Positions 8,281 to 18,317 of a DNA stretch of 64,000 bases are shown here, in pieces. Position 1 is the first letter of the stretch; every line of letters starts with the position of its first letter. A program made the translations under genes and the position numbers. This DNA comes from Aliidiomarina halalkaliphila (lineage in GTDB: Bacteria > Pseudomonadota > Gammaproteobacteria > Enterobacterales > Alteromonadaceae), in NCBI RefSeq assembly GCF_007096385.1, contig NZ_VJWL01000002.1:248001-312000 (forward strand), written 5' to 3'. The notes beneath the pieces were generated by a model. It did not search any database, was not told the origin of the DNA, and saw only the letters and a list, made by a program, of their open reading frames with translations.

Positions 8281-9591
8281 ATGTTTTTATATCGTCACCC
8301 ATTGCGCTTTTGCGCCTTGTTGGTTGTCATTTTTGTCTCAGGCTGTGCGAGTTATCAGCCAGACTACAGCGCGATTAGTGCGACTTCTAATCATCAGCAG
8401 GCGATGCCTTTACCTGTTGATGCGGAAATTGCCGATTTAATCCGGCACGCCCAGAAATACCACCCGCAAGTTCTAGCCGCGAAGGCAGATCTTGAGCGTG
8501 CCCATGCCAATATGACGGCAGCGGGCGCTTTTATGGATCCAGAAGTCAGTTTAAGCCAGGGCATTAATGATTCTGGGTATCGCACTCTTGCGCTCAGTCA
8601 GGATATCCCCATTTTCCAACGCCGCAGTATGGCCATCGAACAAGCGCGCGCGGAACATCGCGCAGCCGAAGCGCGGCTTCTGCAGGTACAAGCTGATCTA
8701 GCGGCAAATGTGGTGACGGCGTTTAGCGAATTTCTCTATGTTCAGGAAAACCTACAGCTGCAAAATGAACTTATCAGTTTGCTGACGCACGTGGTGCACG
8801 TTGTTGAGCAGCAGTACGCAGCGGGCAATGGGGCGATGAGCGATCTATTGCGTGCCCAGAACACACGCGATGCTGCCCAAAGTGATTATGAGAATTTAAA
8901 GGCCTTAAAAACATCGCAACAAGCACGCCTGAATAGCGCGTTAGGACGTGATGCGCGGGCACCACTGCCTAGCCACTTTTCACTGGCCACGACCCACCAA
9001 GCATATGCCCATTTGCCAGCTGATGCCGACGCTTTGTATGCGTTAGCAAACGAACAGAATGCGACCTTGCTGGCAACGCAGTATGAACTGCAAGCGCTCT
9101 ATGTAGGGCGAGATGTTGCGAGTCGTGCGGGCCTTCCGCGTCTCATGCTCGGTGTTGAATATATGGATACCGATATGGGCGATGGTACTTTCGCGGGCAT
9201 GGTGTCGTTTTCGCTTCCGATTTGGCGTTCGAACTACCGCGCATTGCAGGAAGCTGCCGGAGCGAATATCAAAAGTGGTGAAGCGCGATTGCAAGCGGCA
9301 CGGCTTGAAGTTCAGGCGGAGCTAAGCATGGCCCTTTATCAATGGCGTGAGGCTGAACGTAACCGACAGCTCTACGGTGATGTGCTGGTGCAGCGCGCCG
9401 AGCAGGCAGTTGCATCGGTACTCAGTCAATATAGTAATAGTAATGCGACCTTTGCGGATGTTGTTGCGAGTCAACAAGAATGGTTGAGCTTTTCACTCGC
9501 CTACCGCCGTGCACTCGCCAATCAATTAACGGCAGTGGCCACTATCCAATCCCTTATTGTTCCAGCGATCGATGCTGAGGTGTCTCCATGA
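8281..9591 (+). CDS. CusC/CzcC-like outer membrane efflux lipoprotein (TolC family)
   Basis: A 436-aa outer-membrane channel subunit with a lipobox (VSGC, Cys22) and the duplicated coiled-coil/beta-strand organisation of the OEP family. A second repeat with the SLPIW motif appears near residue 320. AGGAG at 8269-8273 sets the ATG at 8281; an upstream TTG frame start at 8263 was rejected. It overlaps the adaptor gene by 4 bases. With the next two genes it forms a tripartite heavy-metal exporter spanning the envelope. Confidence 0.85.
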   Translation: MFLYRHPLRFCALLVVIFVSGCASYQPDYSAISATSNHQQAMPLPVDAEIADLIRHAQKYHPQVLAAKADLERAHANMTAAGAFMDPEVSLSQGINDSGYRTLALSQDIPIFQRRSMAIEQARAEHRAAEARLLQVQADLAANVVTAFSEFLYVQENLQLQNELISLLTHVVHVVEQQYAAGNGAMSDLLRAQNTRDAAQSDYENLKALKTSQQARLNSALGRDARAPLPSHFSLATTHQAYAHLPADADALYALANEQNATLLATQYELQALYVGRDVASRAGLPRLMLGVEYMDTDMGDGTFAGMVSFSLPIWRSNYRALQEAAGANIKSGEARLQAARLEVQAELSMALYQWREAERNRQLYGDVLVQRAEQAVASVLSQYSNSNATFADVVASQQEWLSFSLAYRRALANQLTAVATIQSLIVPAIDAEVSP

Positions 9592-11456
9592 AAAAACTAA
9601 ATACCGTAACGGCCATTGCGGCCCTGTTTGTTGTGATGACAGTAGGCACGCTGGCACTTGGGATAGCTTTTCAAACGCCCCCGCATGACCATGCTCATGA
9701 TCACAACGCCCATGCGCAGCATGATCATACCGATCATGAAAACGGCGACTTGCAAGGAGCCTTCAGTTCGCAAACCCAAGAATATACGTGCTCGATGCAT
9801 CCGCATTTTCGGTCATCCGATCCGAATGAGCGTTGCCCTATTTGTGGCATGGAGCTGATTCCAGTGGCCGCGGGTGGCTCCGACGACGAATTCGTACGCA
9901 TCGAGTTCAGTGGTCGCAGCTTAGCCTTGCTTGGTTTGCAAACCGAGCCTGTGCGTCGTGGTAGCGCGTATCATGAGATTCGTCTTACCGGACAAATCGA
10001 CTTTGATGAACGAGCACTCACCTCGATCAGTGCATGGACGGGTGGGCGTATCGAAAGGCTATATGTCAATTATACGGGTGCGCAAGTGGACAAGAATACT
10101 CCCCTCGTAGAATTGTATAGCCCGGATTTATTTGTTGCTCAACAGGAGTTATTGCAAGCACATCGGCAGGCCAATCAAGATGCACCAGCCTTTCTGCGTG
10201 ACTCACAGGCTATGACTTTGCGTGCTGCAAAAGAGCGTTTGCGTTTATTGGGATTAAGCCCAGAACAAATCGCGCAGATTATCGAGCGAGGCGAAGCGCG
10301 TGATCGCATTACCATCCGTGCGCCGAGTTCTGGCCTAGTGGTCACTCGCAACGTGAGTCAGGGCGATTATGTGAATACCGGTGATGTTTTGCTCCAGCTA
10401 GCAGATAGTCGACAGTTGTGGGCGTTGTTTGAAGTTTTTGAACGGGACTTAGCCTATATCCGAGTCGGTCAAACCCTCGAATTTGCCTTGGGGACAGCCC
10501 AAGAGCGGCTTACGGGTGAAGTGGTATCCATCGCTCCGCGTATCGATCCTGAGCGTCGTACGCGCACTGTGCGCGTCGCGATCGAGGATACTCAAAGCGC
10601 GTTAGTTGCTGGTTCCTTTACCAGAGCGACCGCAAAAATTGAAGAAGCAGATGTGCTGACCATTCCCAAATCAGCAGCGTTGATTACTGGCAAACGCGCT
10701 GTGGTTTACGTGCAAACCGAACCACAGGGAGGCGAGTTTGAAGCACGCACTGTGGAACTGGGGCGTCGTCTCGGCGATCGCTACGAAGTATTCAGCGGTG
10801 TTGAAGCAGACGAATTGATTGTGAGTCGTGGTGCATTCCGCATCGACAGTGAGCTACAACTTCGCGGTCGTCCTAGCATGATGGCACCCGAGGGTGGTGG
10901 CCCAACGGGTCATGAACATCATGGCCATGGCAGCCATGACGATGACGCGTATGACCATAGTGCCCATGACCAGAATGCGCATATTCAGCCCAGTGCTGTC
11001 GCCGAACAAATAGAGTTTGATGCGCAGCTGCACCTTGAACCGCTTTTTCGGGCCTACCATCACATGTGGGAAGCATTGCATAGCGATGATCTAAGCGCTT
11101 GGCAATCCGCAGCAGAAGATTTCTATACCGAAGTTGATGCAGTGCACTGGCCTGCGTCATTCGCCGATGTGCAAGGTTTGCTTGAGCAAGGTATGGGGCA
11201 TGCGCATCATGTAGCTCGCATTGCCACCGCCCGCGACCACTTTTTTGATCATTCCCAAGGCATGATTGCACTCGCGCAAGCGGGTTTTCATCACGGCGAC
11301 CTGCACCTGATGTTTTGCCCCATGGCCCGTCGTGGCCAAGGAGCCCATTGGTTACAGCAAGACGATACCTTGTTGAATCCGTATTTCGGTGCACAAATGC
11401 TGCGCTGCGGCGATCATGAAGGCTTGCTCAGTGGCGATGGAGGGCAACACGAATGA
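9588..11456 (+). CDS. cusB: CusB-like periplasmic adaptor with metal-binding and DUF3347 domains
   Basis: A 622-aa membrane-fusion protein. It has an N-terminal signal/membrane segment, then a His-rich stretch (HDHAHDHNAHAQHDH). A heavy-metal-binding domain follows (YTCSMHPHF...CPICGMELIP, about residues 65-90), then the lipoyl/barrel/coiled-coil core. A second His-rich linker near residue 440 leads into a C-terminal DUF3347-like domain (FCPMARRGQGAHWLQ...NPYFGAQMLRCG). These extra domains point to Cu(I)/Ag(I) capture and hand-over to the pump. It overlaps both neighbours by 4 bases, so the three genes are translationally coupled. Confidence 0.85.
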   Translation: MKKLNTVTAIAALFVVMTVGTLALGIAFQTPPHDHAHDHNAHAQHDHTDHENGDLQGAFSSQTQEYTCSMHPHFRSSDPNERCPICGMELIPVAAGGSDDEFVRIEFSGRSLALLGLQTEPVRRGSAYHEIRLTGQIDFDERALTSISAWTGGRIERLYVNYTGAQVDKNTPLVELYSPDLFVAQQELLQAHRQANQDAPAFLRDSQAMTLRAAKERLRLLGLSPEQIAQIIERGEARDRITIRAPSSGLVVTRNVSQGDYVNTGDVLLQLADSRQLWALFEVFERDLAYIRVGQTLEFALGTAQERLTGEVVSIAPRIDPERRTRTVRVAIEDTQSALVAGSFTRATAKIEEADVLTIPKSAALITGKRAVVYVQTEPQGGEFEARTVELGRRLGDRYEVFSGVEADELIVSRGAFRIDSELQLRGRPSMMAPEGGGPTGHEHHGHGSHDDDAYDHSAHDQNAHIQPSAVAEQIEFDAQLHLEPLFRAYHHMWEALHSDDLSAWQSAAEDFYTEVDAVHWPASFADVQGLLEQGMGHAHHVARIATARDHFFDHSQGMIALAQAGFHHGDLHLMFCPMARRGQGAHWLQQDDTLLNPYFGAQMLRCGDHEGLLSGDGGQHE

Positions 11457-14400
11457 CACAATGGTTGTTGCAAAACAAACTGATTGTTGCGCTTTTTACG
11501 GTATTAGTCATTTTTGCGGGTATCGCGGTTGCTCCGTTTCAATGGGACACCTCCATGCCGCGATCGCCGGTTGCGGTGGATGCCATTCCCAACATTGGCG
11601 AGAATCAGCAAATCGTCTACACCGAGTGGGCTGGGCGTTCTCCTCAGGACGTTGATGACCAGGTGAGCTACCCATTGTCGGTACAATTGATGGGCGTGCC
11701 TGGAGTGAAAGATGTTCGGACTCTGTCGATGTTCGGTTTCTCCAGTATTTCGGTAATCTTCCATGAGGATGTGGAGTTTTATTGGTCGCGTGCTCGGATA
11801 TTGGAGAAATTGGCGAGTTTACCCGGCGGCACCTTGCCGGAGGGAGTACAACCTGCCCTTGGACCAGACGCCACCGGGCTTGGCCAAGTGTATTTATATA
11901 CCCTTGAAGGGCGGGACCCCGATGGCCAACCGATTGGTGGCTGGGATCTGGACGAGTTGCGTTCGGTGCAAGATTGGTACGTTCGCTATGGCCTTTTGGC
12001 CGCGGAAGGGATTAGTGAAGTGGCCTCCATTGGCGGCTATGTACGTGAGTACCAAATCGATATCGACCCAGATGCGCTCCGCTATTTCGATGTCACCTTA
12101 GAGCAAGTAATGGCCGCTGTGGCCGAGTCGAATTTAGATATTGGCGCACGTACCACAGAGATTAATCAAGTTGAGTATATCGTGCGGGGCGTTGGTTTTA
12201 TTAAATCCCTCAACGATATAGAACAAGCGGTTGTGCGCTTGGCGAGCGACAATACACCCATTCGAGTTTCCGATGTGGCCAGTGTGAATTTCGGTCCCGC
12301 AGAGCGTCGCGGTGCCCTTGATGTCGCCGGTGCAGAAGCCGTGGGTGGTGTGGTGACGGTGCGGGAGGGATTTAATCCGCTTGCTGCGATCGAAAATACC
12401 AAACAGCGGATTGATGAGATTGCGGCAAGCCTTCCAGCGCGTGCTGTGATTGATTGGAATGCTGTTTCCGAATCACAAGTGCGCTCCTTCGCGCGCGAAC
12501 AGGGATTACCGAACTATCAATCGGCAACCTTGAACTTTGATGATGCTCAGCAACGACAATGGGCTCAGTGGTTGCAAGCGCATCCGCGCGAGCGATGGCC
12601 TGATTGGCTGAACCTCAGCCAAGTCACCATTGTGCCGTTCTACGATCGCTCTACGTTGATCATGGAAACTCTGGGCACCTTAAATGATGCTCTCACTCAG
12701 CAATTACTGATCACCGCAGCAGTGGTATTGCTTATGTTGCTGCATCTTCGCGCAGCACTCACCATTGCCACCATGCTGCCGTTGGCGGTACTGATGACAT
12801 TCATCGGGATGCGTATGCTCGGTGTGGAAGCCAATATTGTTGCGTTAGCAGGTATCGCTATCGCGATCGGTACTATTGTCGATATGGGCATCATCGTCAC
12901 CGACAATATACTGCGATTGCGCAAGAAACATCCGTCCCTTGAGGTAACCGAAACCATCGTTAAAGGTGCAAAGGAAGTGGGACCTGCGGTGTTGACTGCC
13001 ATTGCAACCACGGTGATTAGCTTCTTACCGGTATTTACTATGACAGGTGCGGAAGGGAAGCTGTTTACCCCATTGGCTTACACTAAAACCTTAGTGTTGC
13101 TTGCGGCCATAGTGCTTGCATTGGTGGTGGTGCCAATTATGCTGCGGATACTGCTAAGCGACCGGTTCAAGGTTGTGGATCAGTGGTTAGCGCAACGTAA
13201 GCGGCTTTATCATGGAAGCTATGCACTGCTGACCTTTGTGGTGTTAGTGATCTTAGCGGGGCTGTGGGAGCCTTTGGGTCCTGGTGCTGGCTCGTTTCGT
13301 AATATTCTGTTCGTGGGTGGGCTATTCGCGATCGTGGTAGGTGGCTTCTCAATTCTTATTCACTTCTACGCCCATATTTTGCGCTGGTGTTTGCGGTTCA
13401 AAGCCTTGTTTTTAGCATTGCCAGCTTTGGTGGTGATCGCCGGCTTGGTGATTATGCCTGGGTTGGGACGGGAGTTTATGCCGCCGCTCGACGAAGGCTC
13501 ATTCCTTCTGATGCCAACCACCATGCCGCACGCATCTATTGGCGAAGCATTGGATGTATTGAGTCAACAAGATCGTGCGATCGCTGCAATTCCGGAAGTC
13601 GATACCGTGGTGGGTAAGATTGGTCGCGCGGAAACGGCGCTTGATCCTGCACCAGTGTCGATGATCGAAACCGTGATTAACTACAAAAGTGAATTTAAAA
13701 CTGATGCCAACGGCCGTCGTCTGAATTTCCGTGTAAACCGCCAAGGTGAATTCGTGCGGGATGGCCAAGGTAATCTGATTGAAGATCGTCGCGGACGCCC
13801 TTATCGGCAGTGGCGTGATCATATCCAGAGCCCGCGGGATATTTGGGATGAAATCGTGCGTGCTGCAGACGTGCCAGGGGTAACATCAGCACCACGTTTG
13901 CAACCGATTGAAACACGCCAACTCATGCTGCAAACGGGAATGCGAGCGGCCATGGGGGTGAAAGTACAAGGCCCAGATTTAGCGGCATTGGAACAAGCCG
14001 CATTGGCGATTGAGTCTGTATTGCGCACATCGCCAGGGGTTAGTTCGGGTTCTGTAAACGCCGAACGTGTCGTCGGAAGTCCATATCTTGAGATTCACCT
14101 GAATCGGGATCAGATTGCCCGCTATGGGCTGCGAATTCAGTCGGTACAGAATACCGTGGCAGCTGCCATTGGCGGTGTTGAGGTGACACGGAGCGTGGAA
14201 GGGCGTGAACGCTATCCGATTCGGGTACGTTATCAACGCGAACAACGCGACGACATCGAAGCCATGTATAACATCCTCGTTGCAACACCTGACGGAACTC
14301 AGGTACCGCTCTCGGAACTGGCGGAAATCCGCTTTGAGCGTGGGCCGCAAATGATTCGCTCGGAGAATACCTTCCTCACCGCTTATGTCACATTCGGGGC

Positions 14401-15151
14401 CGCATCTGGTTTTGCGGAAGTCGAAGCGGTAGAGGCAGCTCGCGAGCATCTGCAACAGGCTCGGGACCGAGGCGAGTTAAGGCTGCCAATAGGAGTCAGT
14501 TACACCTTTGCAGGAAGCTACCAGCAACAACAAAGCGCGATGGAAACGTTGAAGGTCGTTATTCCACTGTCATTGACGCTTATCTTTATCTTGTTGTACC
14601 TGCAATTTAAACAAGTGAGCACGGCCTTGATGGTCTTTAGTGGCATTGCCGTCGCTTGGGGCGGGGGCTTCATTATGCTCTACCTCTATGGTCAGTCTTG
14701 GTTTGCCAATTTTTCAGTGCCCTTGATCACGCAAGGGGTCACCTTACGGGAAATCTTCCAGTTCGATGTGACCAACTTAAGCGTGGCCGTCTGGGTTGGC
14801 TTCTTAGCCCTCTTTGGTATCGCCGTAGACGACGGGGTGGTGATGGCGACATACCTGAAACAACGATTCAATGAAGGGGCCAGCGATAGCATCGAGGCTA
14901 TTCGTGAGCGCGTCGTTGAGGCGGGACTCCAGCGGGTACGTCCGTGCTTGATGACCAGTGCTACCACCATTTTGGCCTTGTTCCCAGTACTAACAGCTAC
15001 AGGGCGTGGTGCCGATTTGATGATTCCTATGGCCATACCGACCGTGGGTGGGTTGACCTTTGTGGTGCTTACCATGTTCGTGGTACCGGTGCTGTATAGC
15101 TTGCGGGAAGAGTGGCAGTTACGACTGAAAGGTACGCAACCGACTGGCTAA
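11453..15151 (+). CDS. cusA: CusA/CzcA-family heavy-metal RND efflux pump
   Basis: A 1232-aa inner-membrane proton-driven RND transporter. The family start (NKLIVALFTVLVIFAGIAV) and segments such as DAIPNIGENQQIVYTEWAGRSPQDV and GREFMPPLDEGSFLLMP are diagnostic of the heavy-metal-efflux subfamily. It is longer than the roughly 1050 residues of E. coli CusA. The extra length lies in two periplasmic insertions, around residues 345-385 and 745-790. Methionines in MPTTMPH fit a Cu/Ag pump. It forms an operon with the adaptor and channel genes. Confidence 0.9.
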   Translation: MTQWLLQNKLIVALFTVLVIFAGIAVAPFQWDTSMPRSPVAVDAIPNIGENQQIVYTEWAGRSPQDVDDQVSYPLSVQLMGVPGVKDVRTLSMFGFSSISVIFHEDVEFYWSRARILEKLASLPGGTLPEGVQPALGPDATGLGQVYLYTLEGRDPDGQPIGGWDLDELRSVQDWYVRYGLLAAEGISEVASIGGYVREYQIDIDPDALRYFDVTLEQVMAAVAESNLDIGARTTEINQVEYIVRGVGFIKSLNDIEQAVVRLASDNTPIRVSDVASVNFGPAERRGALDVAGAEAVGGVVTVREGFNPLAAIENTKQRIDEIAASLPARAVIDWNAVSESQVRSFAREQGLPNYQSATLNFDDAQQRQWAQWLQAHPRERWPDWLNLSQVTIVPFYDRSTLIMETLGTLNDALTQQLLITAAVVLLMLLHLRAALTIATMLPLAVLMTFIGMRMLGVEANIVALAGIAIAIGTIVDMGIIVTDNILRLRKKHPSLEVTETIVKGAKEVGPAVLTAIATTVISFLPVFTMTGAEGKLFTPLAYTKTLVLLAAIVLALVVVPIMLRILLSDRFKVVDQWLAQRKRLYHGSYALLTFVVLVILAGLWEPLGPGAGSFRNILFVGGLFAIVVGGFSILIHFYAHILRWCLRFKALFLALPALVVIAGLVIMPGLGREFMPPLDEGSFLLMPTTMPHASIGEALDVLSQQDRAIAAIPEVDTVVGKIGRAETALDPAPVSMIETVINYKSEFKTDANGRRLNFRVNRQGEFVRDGQGNLIEDRRGRPYRQWRDHIQSPRDIWDEIVRAADVPGVTSAPRLQPIETRQLMLQTGMRAAMGVKVQGPDLAALEQAALAIESVLRTSPGVSSGSVNAERVVGSPYLEIHLNRDQIARYGLRIQSVQNTVAAAIGGVEVTRSVEGRERYPIRVRYQREQRDDIEAMYNILVATPDGTQVPLSELAEIRFERGPQMIRSENTFLTAYVTFGAASGFAEVEAVEAAREHLQQARDRGELRLPIGVSYTFAGSYQQQQSAMETLKVVIPLSLTLIFILLYLQFKQVSTALMVFSGIAVAWGGGFIMLYLYGQSWFANFSVPLITQGVTLREIFQFDVTNLSVAVWVGFLALFGIAVDDGVVMATYLKQRFNEGASDSIEAIRERVVEAGLQRVRPCLMTSATTILALFPVLTATGRGADLMIPMAIPTVGGLTFVVLTMFVVPVLYSLREEWQLRLKGTQPTG

Positions 15152-15164
15152 GTTAGACAAGATG

Positions 15165-15201
15165 CGGGTGATGACACGTGCGCCCCAGTGCTCACCCGTT
15201 T
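15165..15201 (+). terminator. Probable terminator of the cus-like operon
   Basis: Seven-base arms CGGGTGA/TCACCCG separated by 20 bases and followed by TTTAT, 13 bases after the pump gene stop. Confidence 0.45.
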
Positions 15202-15554
15202 ATAGGCAAGCGTAAAGGTTGATTTAAAAATAAAAAAGTGCACGTTTTTTAAACTTATTTGGCGCAATAAATAAATTCTTATTCATATTAGTAATATATA
15301 TATGCACATACAACTTAGCCTTGGCAAGGAGGTACGAACTCAAAAAATGCTTTAAAACACACACACTAAATGCATATAGCTATCTATACAAGTCGTTTAA
15401 AAATCACGGCTTGGGCCCGTTATCGGTCAAAATTTAAAATAAAAACAATTGGATACGTATCGGGTGAGCGATTAATTAAAGTTGCATATACAACAAGATC
15501 GCTGCTATGAATAGAAGTGCATAAGATAACAACAAGGCACATGCCGGAGGAATC
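15202..15554. other. AT-rich intergenic region upstream of the TonB receptor
   Basis: About 350 bases with no gene. It is strongly AT-rich between 15225 and 15310. A stretch near 15270-15290 (AATAAATTCTTATTCATATTA) only loosely resembles a Fur-type operator. GGAGG just before 15555 is the receptor's ribosome binding site. Nothing else stands out. Confidence 0.5.
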
Positions 15555-18263
15555 ATGAAAATGCATAAATTATCAAGCGTTGCTATTGCGGTCGGATTTA
15601 TTGTCGCACCTAGCTCAAGCGCATTTGCACAAGAAACAAACACACAACCAGACGCGCAAGAACAGCGGGTAGAACGCATCTCTGTGACCGGTTCACGAGT
15701 ACTGCGCAGTGAAGCCGAGAGTGCGGCCCCAATTCAAGTATTCACGGCAGAAGATATTGAATTGTCGGGCGTGACTTCAATGGAGCTCTTGCTTCAGAAG
15801 ATGTCAGCATCCGCCGGTTTTGGCGGCAACCAAACCAGTGCTTATTGGGTTGGCGGTGGCTGGGGAACAACCCAAGTGAACTTGCGGGGCCTAGGGGTCA
15901 ACCGTACCTTGGTGCTACTCAATGGGCGTCGCGTAGTGAATGGTGGTACCGGAGCCAATGCAGCTGTCGATTTAAATACCATTCCAGTGACCATGATTGA
16001 ACGCGTCGAGGTATTGAAAGACGGCGCATCAGCGATTTATGGTGCCGATGCAGTTGCCGGTGTCGTGAATATCATTACTCGCAAGAATTTTGAAGGTTTC
16101 ATGACAGAAGCGCGTTTCGCGAGCACCGATAAGAGTGATGGCGAGGAAACATCGGTCAATATGATGCTCGGAACCTCTTCGGATCGCGGTCGCTTAACAA
16201 CGACGTTAAGTTATCGTTCAACAGAAGCAGTAAATATGGCAGATCGCGCCGCTTGTGCGCTTGCAGAAACATCTCCTGGCCAATTAGGCTGCTTCGGTAG
16301 TGCTTCTACGCCAGGTGGTCGCGCTGTCATTACAAGCGGCCCAGAAACCGGCCGGCAGATTAACTTCAACCAAACACCAGGTGGCGATCCGAAAGGATAT
16401 GACACCTATGATCCAGCAGTTCACAACGTTGATTTCTTCAACATGCTGAACGCGGTCAATCCTGTGACCACATTGAGCTTCTCGAGCTTCGGTGACTATC
16501 GAATTGGTCAGGAAACCTATGCGTTTGCAGAAGTGCTTTATAACAACCGTCGTTCAAATCAAATTGCGACCCCAGGTACCTTGCGCAACTTAGACTACTC
16601 CGCCGATCACCCACATAACCCTGTGGGAGAGGACATTCGAATCGTACAGCGCCGCCTTGAAGAAGCAGGTCCACGTCATTTCGAACAAGACGTAAATACC
16701 TTCCGCATGGTGACAGGTTTAAATGGACTCTGGGACAACAATTGGTCGTGGGAAGTGGCCTATAATTTTGGTCGCACGACAGGAAACGATGCGGCAGATA
16801 ACATTGTGAACTTAGAGCGTTTAGGGCGAGCTATCGATCCAGACACCTGTGGTAACGGAGTTCCTTGTGCGGATTTAATTGGTCTGGGCAATATCTCACA
16901 AGAGGCCATGGACTATATTCTTTTCCGAATCAACGATTACGGTGGTAACCAGCAACGGGCCATTACCGCAAATATTGCAGGTGATTTATTTGAAACCCGT
17001 AATGGTGTGATCCCGGTGGCCTTTGGCGTAGAGCATCGCAAAGAAAGCGGTTGGCGTGAGCCGGACTCATCAGTTGTTGCCGGCATCATGAACACTAACC
17101 GTCAAGAACCCCTGCGCGGTGAGTACACGGTATCAGAAGCCTATGTTGAGACCTCGATTCCATTACTCGTCGATCGTGACTTCGCAGACTATGTCGCTTT
17201 GGATGTCGCATATCGCTACTCTGATTACGATACCTTTGGCAGCGATGGGAACTATAAGCTCGGATTGCACTGGGCTGTAAATGACAACCTGAAGCTACGT
17301 GCGACACAATCTACTGCGTTCCGTGTCCCCAATATACCAGAACTATTTGGCGGTATTGGTGAAGGGAACCTAACGACGTCTGATCCATGTTCAGGATGGG
17401 ATCAGCCTGGAGCAAATCCAACAGTCGCGGCGAATTGTCAAGCAGATGGCGTTCCAGCAGGTTACACCCAGTCGGGTTCAACAGTACTGACGCGCACGGG
17501 CGGTAATCCAGACTTACAACCCGAAGATGCCAATACATTCACCGCAGGTGTTGTGTGGGATGTACCTTACGTGGAAGGGCTCCAGTTCACTCTTGATTAC
17601 TTCGACATAAAAATAAAGAGTGCGATTCGCGGAGTGGCGGGATCAACTAAATTATCAGCGTGTTACAACTCGGATAACCTATCTCATCCGTTCTGTAGTT
17701 CTGATACGTTCACCCGTGATCCGTTAACAGGCGCAATTAACTTCCTATCTGCACAGCCTGACAACGTGGCGACAGAGACCGTATCCGGGGTGGATGCATC
17801 CATGTACTACCGTACCCAGATGTTTGGTCTTGATGCGCGTTTCAATGTGAACATGACCTATCTCGACGAATACACGTTAGAACCTTTTGCGGGAGCTAAC
17901 CCGATTCGTTATGCGGGTAAGATCACGGGTGGTAGCGGCAGCTTCGCGCGTTTACGCTCTGATGCTTCAGCGACCTTTAGTGCTGACCAATGGCAGTTCC
18001 ACTATGGTGTACGCATGATTGGTTCCGCGGATGATATCAATGCATCACCTGGTGATATCGGCGCGAGTGTATCCAACGTGTTTTATCACAATGTTCAAGG
18101 CATGTGGTTCTTCGATGAGAACTGGACGTTAAGTGCGGGTGTGAACAATCTGTTTGATAAGAAAGCGCCGTTTATCCGGAGCTGGACAGACGCGAACACC
18201 GATACGATGACATACGATTTGATGGGGCGTCAGCTCTATGTGAAATTACGTTATCAGTTCTAA
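15555..18263 (+). CDS. TonB-dependent outer membrane receptor
   Basis: A 902-aa receptor with a signal peptide (MKMHKLSSVAIAVGFIVAP...AFAQE). The TonB-box-like and plug region (VERISVTGSRVLRSEAESAAPIQVFTAEDIE) includes LNGRRV, RVEVLKDGASAIYGADAVAGVVNI. A 22-strand barrel follows, ending in the aromatic C-terminus LRYQF. The Asn/Gly-rich barrel resembles the large oar-like or CirA-like receptors. The substrate is not visible, but the downstream genes (PepSY reductases, CopC, CopD) suggest a metal or metal chelate. GGAGG lies 5 bases upstream of the ATG. Confidence 0.85.
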   Translation: MKMHKLSSVAIAVGFIVAPSSSAFAQETNTQPDAQEQRVERISVTGSRVLRSEAESAAPIQVFTAEDIELSGVTSMELLLQKMSASAGFGGNQTSAYWVGGGWGTTQVNLRGLGVNRTLVLLNGRRVVNGGTGANAAVDLNTIPVTMIERVEVLKDGASAIYGADAVAGVVNIITRKNFEGFMTEARFASTDKSDGEETSVNMMLGTSSDRGRLTTTLSYRSTEAVNMADRAACALAETSPGQLGCFGSASTPGGRAVITSGPETGRQINFNQTPGGDPKGYDTYDPAVHNVDFFNMLNAVNPVTTLSFSSFGDYRIGQETYAFAEVLYNNRRSNQIATPGTLRNLDYSADHPHNPVGEDIRIVQRRLEEAGPRHFEQDVNTFRMVTGLNGLWDNNWSWEVAYNFGRTTGNDAADNIVNLERLGRAIDPDTCGNGVPCADLIGLGNISQEAMDYILFRINDYGGNQQRAITANIAGDLFETRNGVIPVAFGVEHRKESGWREPDSSVVAGIMNTNRQEPLRGEYTVSEAYVETSIPLLVDRDFADYVALDVAYRYSDYDTFGSDGNYKLGLHWAVNDNLKLRATQSTAFRVPNIPELFGGIGEGNLTTSDPCSGWDQPGANPTVAANCQADGVPAGYTQSGSTVLTRTGGNPDLQPEDANTFTAGVVWDVPYVEGLQFTLDYFDIKIKSAIRGVAGSTKLSACYNSDNLSHPFCSSDTFTRDPLTGAINFLSAQPDNVATETVSGVDASMYYRTQMFGLDARFNVNMTYLDEYTLEPFAGANPIRYAGKITGGSGSFARLRSDASATFSADQWQFHYGVRMIGSADDINASPGDIGASVSNVFYHNVQGMWFFDENWTLSAGVNNLFDKKAPFIRSWTDANTDTMTYDLMGRQLYVKLRYQF

Positions 18264-18269
18264 TGTTGT

Positions 18270-18303
18270 AAGCGGCGGAAGCAGTTGCTTTCGCCGCTTT
18301 TTA
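18270..18303 (+). terminator. Terminator/attenuator between receptor and PepSY gene
   Basis: Thirteen-base arms (AAGCGGCGGAAGC with one G-T wobble) and an AGTT loop, followed by five T. It lies 15 bases before the next ATG, so it probably reduces but does not abolish read-through. Confidence 0.75.
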
Positions 18304-18317
18304 GTTGGGGATTCTCT

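Noticed and set aside
10873-11394. 173-codon minus ORF in the adaptor gene
   Set aside because: Antisense shadow of a GC-rich His-coding region; no motifs or ribosome site.
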